64,000 bases of DNA from Blepharisma japonicum. Taxonomy: Eukaryota; Ciliophora; Heterotrichea; Heterotrichida; Blepharismidae. Location of the stretch: positions 124,001 through 188,000 of the forward strand of contig CATKHK010000038.1 in the NCBI GenBank assembly GCA_949751835.1, given 5' to 3'. This document shows, in pieces, positions 54,151 to 63,381 of the stretch; within the stretch, counting starts at the first letter, position 1; each line of letters starts with the position of its first letter. The position numbers and the translations under genes are program-made. The notes below the pieces were generated by a model. It did not search any database, was not told the DNA's origin, and was given only the letters and a program-made list of their open reading frames with translations.

Positions 54151-54277
54151 ACCTTAAATTTATTTAAATAAGTCCATATTACCAGCTGCAGGCAAAAACA
54201 AAATCCAAATTATAAGATAATTGGAATAGTAACTATAGAAATAAATGCCATATAAATCAATTGTATTAATTACTAAT

Positions 54278-56344
54278 TTATCTAACTTTCTGCCTTTTAG
54301 TAGGCTCTTCTCCTCGATTTGGGGTTGTAAAATACGAATTTGATGCTAGATGCCTCTGCTTAACTTTTAAGTAATCTTGCCCATTTTCATCATATTCTTC
54401 TTTTGTTAATGCTGTATTATGATATTCCTCAGTTAAAGAAAAATCACTAGCTCCTCTCCATGCATCTAGAGCAGGATCTCTTGCAGTGACAACATTAAAT
54501 TCGCTTCCAAACGGTCTAATCATCATTATTTCTCTTTCTAATCTTTCTTTGAAATTCGGAAACTGAACAGACGCTCCTGTTAAAAATATGCAGCTGGCTA
54601 AATTTTGGGCTTGGGCAGGACTAAATAGGTTCAAAACTTGCTCAATTGTTTGTACAAGTCCAGCTTGCTCAAGACCAATAATAGAAGGCTGAAATACTAT
54701 TTCTGGAGGACGGATGCGATCTGTTTCTAAATAGATTTGGTAGTCTTCAGCTGTTGGTGGCCTTCATACTTCGCCAATGGTAATTAAATGATTTGGATCA
54801 AGCTGAGCAATTTCTGAATCAAGATCAGCCAGAAGGACCTGATCTTCTTCATCTTCCTCTTGTGTATCTTTATGAATATCCCTGTATATATCCCAATCTT
54901 GATCTTTTACCCCAAAATTATCATCTTTTATCGAACTCTCATTTCCAAGTTCTGCGATAGCTCTTAGCCTTCTTTGGCTTTGTCTGCTATGCCTGTTTTG
55001 CAGTTCTGCTTTTATTTTATTTCTTTCATCGATCCTCGTTTGAATTTCTACTCTTTGTTTTCTCAGATCTTCTAAATAGGCTGTAGGGTCTTCTTGTTTC
55101 AATTTTTCAATTCTTTCTTTTTCTTCGTTTTCTTTTGCCTTTTTCTGCTCCCTTGATTCTTTTTGGGCTTTTTGCATTTTTTGTAATTTTTTTTGTTTTT
55201 GTTGTTCTGTAGACAGCTCTTCGTCTGGAATGTCAACTAAATTGTACTTTTCGCTATCATCTACTTCTAAGTTAAGCCGCGATTTCAAAATATTTATTTT
55301 CTTTTTTAATTCTTCGAAATTAGAAATTCCTCGAGCAACAAGGCCTTCTTGGAACTCTGAGTTTGATTTTCTGTATTTTGAGGCGATGTTTTCGAGCTCA
55401 CTTAGCTCTTGCTCCATCATTTTCTTCTTTTCTTCATTTTTCTTAGCAGAGATTTCTCGAAGTTTTTTGCCTTGCTCTCTTCGTTGCTGCTGTTTTCGCT
55501 TTAATTCTTCATCTGTAGGCTGCTGTGGCATGACCCATGGCAATTGGATTCTTATTTGATTTCCAAGTCTCAAATTTTCAAGTTCCTGAAAATAATCGAC
55601 AGCTGTGTAGCAATAGCTGTAAACAATTTCTTGAGCAATTGGCCACGTAATGAGGTTTCTATTATAAAAGTAGCGTGTTTGTAAAGTATTAAGCAATGAT
55701 TGTGTACAGTGATTTCCACCCACATTAATACGCCTTGCAAAACCCGGCAAAAACTCTCCATCTAAACACGGCAAAATATGAGTAGCTTGATGCCCAAAAT
55801 TCACAACTAGCCCACTTCTGTTAGCTCCTACATTATGCCTAAATGAAAACAAAGAATCAACCCCTAAGTTTACTTTCGGGACTTGATACCCTTCAAAAAG
55901 CATCTCTAGCAAAATTTGACGTGAGTAATTTGGAGAGCAAACTGTTTCAGTGACCACAATTGGATGATTCACTCTATCTTCATTAATCCCAAGAGCCCAG
56001 AATAAATAATCAAAAACATGCTCTTGAGTATGGAAATGCTGCAGAATATCTCTTTCAAAAGGAGAACGAATACTCAATTTATAAAGGTCAGCTTCAGGAA
56101 TTTCACTGCCTACAAGGACTTCTTGGACCTCTTTGCTTGTTTTTTGTCGTGAAACTATGTTCCTAAATGTGAGAATTGGAGATTCACTGCCGGCTCATCC
56201 AACTCGACAATTGAAAGAACCATTGTCAATAATGATTGGAGTGCCAGTTTGTTTATAACGTTTAAGATAGACGTCTTTAAGCTTTGGTATATCTGGGGGA
56301 ACTTGGACTGGAAGGCCTTTTAAATCAAACACAGGGATTTCCAT
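54278..56344 (-). CDS. ARP5: Actin-related protein 5 (ARP5), INO80 chromatin-remodelling subunit
   Basis: 688 residues with two TGA-Trp codons (RVGWAGSES and IGEVWRPPTA). The N-terminus (PIIIDNGSFNCRVGWAGSES) is an actin nucleotide-binding fold; VVTETVCSPNYSRQILLEML and GGNHCTQSLLNTLQ follow. A charged, Lys/Glu-rich insertion of about 230 residues splits the actin fold, as in ARP5. The fold resumes with DRIRPPEIVFQPSIIGLEQA and CIFLTGASVQFPNFKERLER. The RIR-PE-x-x-FQPSIIGL block is an ARP5 hallmark. ARP5 helps INO80 grip the nucleosome. Start ATG 56344; an apparent later start is within the frame. Confidence 0.92.
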
Positions 56345-56609
56345 AATAAATTAATTAAGCAATGACGATTATTATAAGCTTGAGCTGGATTACCCCATAA
56401 TTTTTCTGAGAATAGTTTCAATGCATTGCAGTTATTTCTACCAAAAATAAAAAGTAAAAGTCCAAAAAGAGTAAATTTTATTTTGAATAATAAAGCTAGC
56501 GTAATTAAAAATCCTTATCCAATATCATATATATTTTATATAAAATAATAAAAGAAAGGATATTCTTAGTCATAAATTAATTATCTATAACAGTTGATTG
56601 TGATTTATT
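56345..56609. other. Intergenic spacer, AT-rich
   Basis: 265 bases between ARP5 and paralog A, both on the minus strand. No coding or repeat feature. Confidence 0.45.
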
Positions 56610-57629
56610 TTATAACTGCAGGAAAAAATCGCTTACATCACCATCATTTATTTCATTCGGCTGATAATCATTAGTAATCTCACCCATAATGATAGGTGTT
56701 TCAATTATCATAGGCTGTTCATTTATATATTTTTCTCCCTCTCTATTTTTATCCATTCTCAAAATTTCATTCAATTCTTCATCAGTGATTTTTTCATGGT
56801 TATAGCCTGAAGGAAACCAAGGCTCAGCATTGAGATCTTCAATCATTAAGTCATTTATATATCTTTTCAATAAAGACCATTTTCTGTCGCACATAAAGTC
56901 GTGCTTACTCCCTTCAGGACAGCACCATATTTCAAACTTTTCTATTAATATCTTTGGCTCAAAGTTACAGAAAAGTAGCTCAGTGTAATAGAAAAATGAC
57001 TCTCGTGTCGCTTGTTCTTTAAAATAATTTGCACAAAATTTCGTGTTGAAGCTCTTTGGGTCATTTGAGGGCTTTCTTTTCGATTTTCCATCAGTTTGTG
57101 GACCATTTTCTGTTAATGACAGATCACGCAAGACTTCTTGGTTTCTCGCATAAATATCTTTTAATGTCTGCCAGAAATATACTGATTCAGTGTCATTAGG
57201 CTCAAATCTGTGAATAGTCTTATTTGGCAGCACATTTTCTTGGATTTGTCTGTTTGCTCTTTTATGACCTCTTATCAGTTTACATCGGATATATTCCTTT
57301 TTAGGGTGCTTAAAGGAATTATTCCCTCTTTTTATCCCTTGCGAGGTTTGTCTTTTTGGAGGTTTTATAGGAGTTCTAAATAGTGAAAGGATGCCTACGT
57401 CTTTCTTTTTATAATTTGGCAAACTTTCACTGTCTATGTTCATTTGTGAAGGGTCAGCCTCTCTCATGATCTCTAAATTTGACGAGGAAAGTCCAAGACT
57501 ACTAGTGTATGCGGAATAGCTGGAGGGAACATCTATTGATTCATTTTGGTCATAAATATCTAGTTCAATGTGCTCTCCTGTAATGCGTGCAAGAATTTCA
57601 TTGATATTGGAAAATTGTTGAGAACTCAT
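56610..57629 (-). CDS. Tandem paralog A, Cys/Trp-rich protein of unknown function
   Basis: 339 residues, uninterrupted, four TGG Trp codons and no TGA. The most distinctive part is residues ~200-300: FCANYFKEQATRESFFYYT, then FEPKILIEKFEIWCCPEGSKH, then WSLLKRYINDLMIEDLNAEPWF, ITDEELNEILRM. An upstream block (SLFRTPIKPPKRQTSQG, then KKEYIRCKLIRGHKRANRQI) is also shared with the next gene. Roughly half to two thirds of residues match paralog B in the core. Conserved Cys and His suggest metal binding, unproven. Not a family I recognise. Confidence 0.8.
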   Translation of the reverse strand: MSSQQFSNINEILARITGEHIELDIYDQNESIDVPSSYSAYTSSLGLSSSNLEIMREADPSQMNIDSESLPNYKKKDVGILSLFRTPIKPPKRQTSQGIKRGNNSFKHPKKEYIRCKLIRGHKRANRQIQENVLPNKTIHRFEPNDTESVYFWQTLKDIYARNQEVLRDLSLTENGPQTDGKSKRKPSNDPKSFNTKFCANYFKEQATRESFFYYTELLFCNFEPKILIEKFEIWCCPEGSKHDFMCDRKWSLLKRYINDLMIEDLNAEPWFPSGYNHEKITDEELNEILRMDKNREGEKYINEQPMIIETPIIMGEITNDYQPNEINDGDVSDFFLQL

Positions 57630-57709
57630 AATTCCTACAAATTTTTAATATATATAAATATAGATTTCTATATTAATTATAAGCACAATTAAGAGGAAAA
57701 TATAAAATT
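57630..57709 (-). promoter_or_regulatory. Upstream block shared with paralog B
   Basis: The ~80 bases immediately upstream of paralog A align closely with those upstream of paralog B, including AATTCCTACAA next to the ATG, a TATATAA-like core, TTCTATATT and AAGAGGAAA. The match fades beyond that, which marks a likely promoter and 5' leader rather than bulk duplication. Confidence 0.6.
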
Positions 57710-57933
57710 ATTTCTATAATAAATTAAAAAATTTTTTTTATTTAAGGTATTTCTTTTTCAAATAATAAATAAGCTAAATTAATTAATCATTAAATTAAAT
57801 AATAACATTGGGTTAATTCTAGTAAAAATCATCTAAGTTTCATACTTTAGTGGTTTATATTTTAAATGACAAATACTAAGAAAGGATAGCAATATATACT
57901 AAAATAGCAAATTTATTTATTAATATCCAATAA
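57710..57933. other. Remaining spacer between the paralogs
   Basis: About 220 bases, extremely AT-rich, with no ORF. It holds the 3' region of paralog B and upstream DNA of paralog A. Confidence 0.45.
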
Positions 57934-58866
57934 TTATTTTAGAAATTGTTCTAGGAATTTGTCCTCATCATCAAAATGCACTCTTTCATCTCTGAACATT
58001 CGCTCACTTATATGTTTATTTCCTTCAGAATTTTTATTAATCTTCATTATTTCCTTCAATTCTTCATCAGTGATTTGTTTTTCGTTATTTCCTTCTGGAA
58101 ACCAAGGTTCAAGGCCAAGATCTGCGATCATTAAATTATTAATAAACCTTTTCAATAAATACCACTTATCAGAACATAATGAGTTGTGCCCTTTAACTTC
58201 AGGACAACACCAAAATTTAAACATTTTAATCAAAATTTTTGGCTCAAAACAGGAAAAAAGAAACTCAATGTAATAATAAAACGATTCTCTCGCCACTTGC
58301 TCTTTGAAATAACCTGCACAAAATTCGTTGCTAAAGCTTTTAGATTTCCCATTTTGTTGTGGCTCATTACTTGTTGCTGACAAATAATAAAAGAACTTTT
58401 TAGAACTTTCATGTATTTCTTTTAATTTCTTTCATATAATTAATGACTCAGCATTCAATTCAAAATTCTTAGGAAATGTATTTTTTTGAATATGCCTATT
58501 TACATTTTTATGGCCCCTTATTAATTTGCATCGTAGATATTCCTTTTTTGGGTGGTTATAGAAATTATTCCATCAATTTTTAGGTTCGGAATTTTGCTTT
58601 TTTGAAGGTCTTTTTGGAGCTCTAAACAGTGAAAGGATGGGAGTATCCTTCTTTTTATAATGTTTCAATATTTTGTCTTCTTCAATCATTTGTGAAGGAT
58701 CAGCTTCTCTTGCACGTCATATATTTAGTGAGCAAAGCCCTGCGCTACTAATATATTCACTAGGGTAGGAGGTAATATTTGTTGGCTCATTTTGATTATA
58801 AATATCTTCTTCGTCATAAGTCTTACCAGTTATATTTGTAAGAGTTTCTTTAATATTGGAACTCAT
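57934..58866 (-). CDS. Tandem paralog B, Cys/Trp-rich protein of unknown function
   Basis: 310 residues from ATG 58866 to TAA 57934-57936. Three TGA-Trp codons (LNIWRAR, KNWWNNF, LIIWKKL) break it under the standard code. In the core it follows paralog A: FCAGYFKEQVARESFYYYI, FEPKILIKMFKFWCCPE, WYLLKRFINNLMIADL, EPWFPEG, ITDEELKEIM. It also shares ILSLFRAPKRP and KKEYLRCKLIRGHK. The N-terminus and C-terminal tail differ most. Paralog A uses only TGG for Trp, so the copies have diverged in Trp codon use. Function unknown. Confidence 0.8.
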
Positions 58867-58946
58867 AATTCCTACAATTTTTATTATTATATAAAAATAG
58901 AATTCTATATTGATTATAAATCCAACTAAGAGGAAATATAAAATTT
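58867..58946 (-). promoter_or_regulatory. Upstream block shared with paralog A
   Basis: Partner of the block at 57630-57709: AATTCCTACAA next to the ATG, a TATATAA-like core, TTCTATATT and AAGAGGAAA. Probably promoter plus 5' leader kept since duplication. Confidence 0.6.
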
Positions 58947-59383
58947 ACTTTTTTGTAGATTTAATTATCATTTTAAGTAGTTTATAAATGAATATTCTGA
59001 AAATTAAATTCATTATCAAATATTTTTTGACGAAAGGAAGATTGTAATCAATTAATTAGATGCTATATTTTATAAAAGTCTTTTACACTTAAGATGATTC
59101 TAAAATTAAATGATATATGGATTTCAATTTGAAGTAAAGATATTAAATTAATTACAAAAATGTATAAAAGTATTCTAGTCTTACCTATTAAGTCAATTCT
59201 TATATAAATAATGGTTTAAAATAAAGATTTTTTGGATTTCGATAGAAAATAGATTTTTATATTAATTTAAAATTTATTATCGACATAATCCGGCTTAGCT
59301 CTTGATAAATGAATTAATAAAATAATTCATAATATCAGTTATTTTTAATATATCTGGTACTATCCAATTAAATTTTACTAAAA
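58947..59383. other. Divergent intergenic region, AT-rich
   Basis: About 440 bases between paralog B and the plus-strand coiled-coil gene. It should carry the promoter of the latter. No ORF or structured repeat seen. Confidence 0.5.
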
Positions 59384-60397
59384 ATGATGAGCCCTTTAAA
59401 CATTTCAAGCACGAAAGGAAAAATGCTAAGCTCTTCATACGCAACCTTACCAGAAAGCACGTTAGTATCAGAGCTTGATATTCTCGAGAAAAAATACCAA
59501 TCTACCCTTCAAGAAGAAAAAAACCTTCAGCAATGACGCGAAAATGAAGCAAAAAAAGAACAAGAAAGAATATATCATAGAAAAAGACTAAACATTTTAA
59601 ATGCTGAATATCTTAAGCAGCAAATGGATGAGTTCGAGAAACGAAAACAGTCAGAAAAAGAAGAGAAATTAAGACCTGGGATTTCACCTGATATGCATGG
59701 ATATCCTCATTTACCTGAAACCCCTAAACAAGTTAAGAGGCAAAAGGAACTAGAAGTTATGAAAAAAGTAGAAGCTAAGTTGGTTGAGCAAATAGAATCA
59801 AGAAGGAAAGAAGAAAATCAAAGAATAGAAAATGATAAAAGAGAATTCCAAGCTCTTAATTTAAATGCAAAAAAATTATTAGATGAAGAAAATGATAAAT
59901 TCATTGAAAAGCGAAATAAGGAAAAAGAAATCTTAAAAAGCTATTGAGACTTAGATTTAAAGGCACAAAAAATCAAAGAAAATATTAATAAAGTAGCAAT
60001 TAAAGGGCTCATTCCGAAACCAGCTGTTTCAAGAGATGAGAGTATTGAGAACGAAAAAGAGATCCCAATAGACAATAATGATAAGCTGATAATAAATAGC
60101 AATGACTCACTACCAAATAAAAACTTAGAAGAAATAGAAGAAAAAGAATTAGCAAGTCATGCATCCACATCTCTAATCCCTATAAAAAGTTTGAAGCGAT
60201 ATGACGTAGTCAAGTCCCGAGCTTTCCAAATCAAAAAAGAACTAGATGAAAGATATCAAAAAAGCTATGAAGCTAAAATAAAGAAAACAATTGAGGAAGC
60301 TAAATTCAAAAGAAATCAAATGAAAGGCAGCAAAAGCTCTTATTCTTCAATTTTTTATTCTCCTGATGCAAGAATATTTAAGGCTAAGGCTTTTTAA
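59384..60397 (+). CDS. Coiled-coil protein of unknown function
   Basis: 337 residues with two TGA-Trp codons (LQQWRENEAKK, KSYWDLDLKA). Nearly all is Lys/Glu-rich coiled coil, broken by a short ordered-looking motif RPGISPDMHGYPHLPETPKQ (about 90-110) that is the best probe for homologs. The end is basic and Ser-rich. ATG 59384 is followed by a second ATG (59387). Such proteins in ciliates are often cytoskeletal or basal-body parts, but nothing here proves it. Confidence 0.8.
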
Positions 60398-60594
60398 ATT
60401 AAGTTTGTTTATAATACTTAAACTATCAAACATTGAATACTTTGCGATTTTTTGTTAAATTCTTCTAAGAGCTTAGATTGAGGCCCACTATACTTCATTA
60501 TACCAATAATATTAAGACAATATAAAATATTAAATTTTTAATAAGAATATACAAAATTTTTTCCCTCTAATTTGTATTTATTACAAAAACCAAA

Positions 60595-61542
60595 ATGGAC
60601 CCGAATTCTCAAAAACAAGTGATTTCAAGCATCCAGCCTATCAGTACAACTGATCTTTTCCAAAGAGAAAAAACTGTATTTTTAGCACCAAAACAATGAT
60701 GGGTTTCATGGTGCAACTATGTTGGCTTTTTCCAAGATTCCAAAGGGCTAGATCCTGGCCCTATCAATAATGAGATCTTATTAGAAAATTCTGATCTGAA
60801 ATCCGATCTAAACAGCGATGCTGTTATTTTCCTCAAAAAAGAAGCCTGAACTTCTCTTTATTGCTGATATCTTGGAGGTCCAGAAATTGAAATATTTATT
60901 ATTGAAGGCAGACCAGATCTACACCCTATTAAAATCTATATCTGTCCTCTATATGACTACATATCAGTTGAATCTGCTTTATTTTCTCCCTTTTACCTAT
61001 CATTATCCCTCACAATCCAAGACCTAAAATCACATTTACGGAAAAAATATTCAATAACAGGGAAATTCCATCTAAAAGTTTACGAAAACAATGGATCCAT
61101 CCGTTCACTTGAAGGATATGAAGATTTCAGTATAAGAGAAGTTAATATCAAGAAAGGTACTAAAATTTGTATAGAAAAAAACGATGAAATAAGTCTCATG
61201 GAAGCTGAAGATGAAGAGCTTAAAAAGGTAATGGAGATCTCAATGCAAGACTTTCACCACAGTTCTGAGCAAGACCATACAAATTCAACAGGTATGGGTT
61301 AAAAAGGAAAAAAAGGTGTGTCAGCCCACTGGATAGAAGGCAACGTTAATGAGTTTGAGATGGATTTTATTGATGCCACAAGAGATAGTCCTACAAGACC
61401 TGAAACAGAGTTAATTCGAGAAAAAATTAGTGAAGCTCTGCAAGGGAAAAAAGTTAAGCTAGAAATCCATTCAATTGCAAAGATAAAGAAGCAGTTGAAT
61501 CGGATTATAGAAGAATATCAAAGTTTTATTAAAAGCTGCTAA
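60595..61542 (+). CDS. DUSP-ubiquitin-like-UIM protein without a protease domain
   Basis: 310 residues after removing a 15-nt intron, GTATGGGTTAAAAAG, at 61292-61306, and reading three TGA codons as Trp. Residues ~33-130 match the DUSP domain of ubiquitin-specific proteases: WWVSWCNYVG, PGPINNEILL, then EAWTSLYCWYLGGPEIEIF. Residues ~137-205 resemble the adjoining Ubl (LTIQDLKSHLRKKYSI, FHLKVYENNGSIRSLEG). A UIM-like helix follows (DEELKKVMEISMQDF, about 208-222). The C-terminus is basic and helical. The USP catalytic Cys/His boxes are absent, and the next gene does not supply them, so this is likely a ubiquitin-binding adaptor. Confidence 0.8.
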
Positions 61543-61564
61543 TAAAATTAGATAAACCATAATT

Positions 61565-62539
61565 ATGAATAAAAAGAAAGAAAAGGATTCTGAAAAGAAA
61601 ATCAAAGGACTGATTTTAAAACCTAGGAGAATAAGCTTTATTTCACATCAAAATGCTGTAAAAATTGCGAATAGCTTTAATAGGAAGTTTTCACCCGTTA
61701 ATTGCTCAATGAATAGTAAAACTGATGGGCATGATATTGACAGAATGATCGAGGTTTCTAAGAGAAGAGAACTGAGCTTTAATAGTTCGATTTCTAAAGA
61801 GCTGAAAAAACTGAATAATAGCAGCTCACCTGCTACTAAAATACATAGAAACTTTTACTCCTCAGAGTCACCAGTAACGGTGAGAGCTTCAGATATAGAA
61901 GAGAACTTTTTTTATAAAATAAAAGAGCCTTCTTTTGAAAATATACAAATAAATCTCCCAGTAATTACTCCTGTAAAAGTAAGTCCTTATACGCCTTCAA
62001 ATGCAAGCCCTACAAAATCAGAATTCTTATTACCTGGGACTCCAAGAAAACGGTTTTCCTCATTTGAAGATCCTGAATCATTACCACCACCAATCAAGCT
62101 TGTCCCAATCAAAAATAAAGAAAAGTCAAATAGAAGGATTGTTGAGCATAACAGAATAAAATCTTTAGAAGCACTGGTGGACACTTGTAATATTTTTGAA
62201 CCTATAATAAAGCCGAAAATAAAAGAAGTAATTCTTGAGGAAAAAGAAAGAGATGCAGAAATCAGCGAGTTTTTACACTATGTTAATGATTTGTCTAATA
62301 TTTTGAGAGTTGCTCCAGACGAAGGAGCATTTTCAAGCTTTATGTCGACGAGAAGGTATAATCAAAAATTGGATCAAGGATTGAGAAGTGATTTAAGCAA
62401 TACAAAAGAAGAGCTGTTTTCAATGACGAAAAAGCTAATTGGAATGGGAGGAAGCAAAATTTGAAGACATAGGCAGGCAAGTTTTATGGCTAGTACAGAT
62501 AAAGAGATAAACTCTTTCCCTGCTATAAAGTATCGATAG
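61565..62539 (+). CDS. Disordered, Ser/Pro-rich protein of unknown function
   Basis: 324 residues from ATG 61565 to TAG 62537-62539, with one TGA-Trp (SKIWRHRQASF) close to the end. Without that codon the last 25 residues are lost. Rich in Lys, Ser and Pro, with many S/T-P sites (ITPVKVSPYTPSNASPTKSE), so a kinase target is plausible. A short helical region (EISEFLHYVNDLSNILRVAP, about 235-255) is the only folded-looking part. It starts 23 bp after the DUSP gene stop. Confidence 0.75.
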
Positions 62540-63381
62540 CTGTTTTATCGATCACATAATGTTGAATTTTAACATAGAATTTTCTTAATATTATAATGAT
62601 AAGCTTTAAGGCATGATGTTAATTATAGAATTTATTTTTTGCAAATATTTTTTTCTTCGTTGAAGAATATATAATTAAATCCGATATAAATTATAAGTGA
62701 GCTAGCAACAAAAACAGCCAATGCTGCTACTATATTATTCATTTGGCTATTAATTGCATTTTTTTATGAGCAATCAGCATCACTAAGTAGATCATCATAA
62801 TAAGTATTTAATTCTGATAGGATTTGCATTAAATTTAACCATACATCAATACCTACAAATACTTGAGAATTTTGATAAGCTTCAAACTTTAGTACTTATC
62901 CCGTGAACAAAAAAATTTTGTCACTTGTGGAGGGGGTTAATTTTTATTTGGCAACAACAATTTTAAATAAAAAGACGATTGGAAATATGTATAATACTCT
63001 TGCAGAATTTTAACACCTGCACAATCTCTTCAATTGAAATAAGTTTTTAAAAAATCAACAACAAATTTTTTTAATCCAACTTATTTATAACTTTCTCAGT
63101 TTTTGGCAATTGGGCTTTGATGAATTATGAGCTGTATGCTACTTACTTTTTACCATGTCACACGCATGCTCAGGGATAATTTACCCCAATATTCTGATAG
63201 CCAGACATTTAGTTAACTTTAGATCAAATGAAAAATTCCAAAAAAATTTAAAGACAGCCTGACTATTAACAATCGCAAATCAAAAATCACGCACCAAAAT
63301 TATATCAATATTTTGAATAATAATTAAACAATAAAAATAAATAAAATTTTTTTTATCATTACTCATAATCATTATTTATTA
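62540..63381. other. Long intergenic region containing a decayed frame
   Basis: About 840 bases. Apart from the relic noted separately at 62632-62895, I find no intact gene, RNA gene or repeat. Much of the remainder (62900-63381) is plain AT-rich sequence. Confidence 0.5.
62632..62895 (-). pseudogene. Possible relic of a small membrane-protein gene
   Basis: A minus-strand frame open from 62895 to TAA 62632-62634 except for one internal TAA at 62764-62766. Before it the frame reads VFVGIDVWLNLMQILSEL; after it MNNIVAALAVFVASSLIIYI, a convincing single membrane span, then FFNEEKNICKK. The internal stop is not removed by any 15- or 16-nt GT...AG intron I can place. It could be a decayed gene, two short peptides or chance. 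No homolog recognised. Confidence 0.3.

Noticed and set aside
46850-56344. A microtubule/cilia gene cluster with shared regulation
   Set aside because: Kinesins, TPX2, dynein and MYCBP are scattered on both strands among unrelated genes; chance is enough to explain it.
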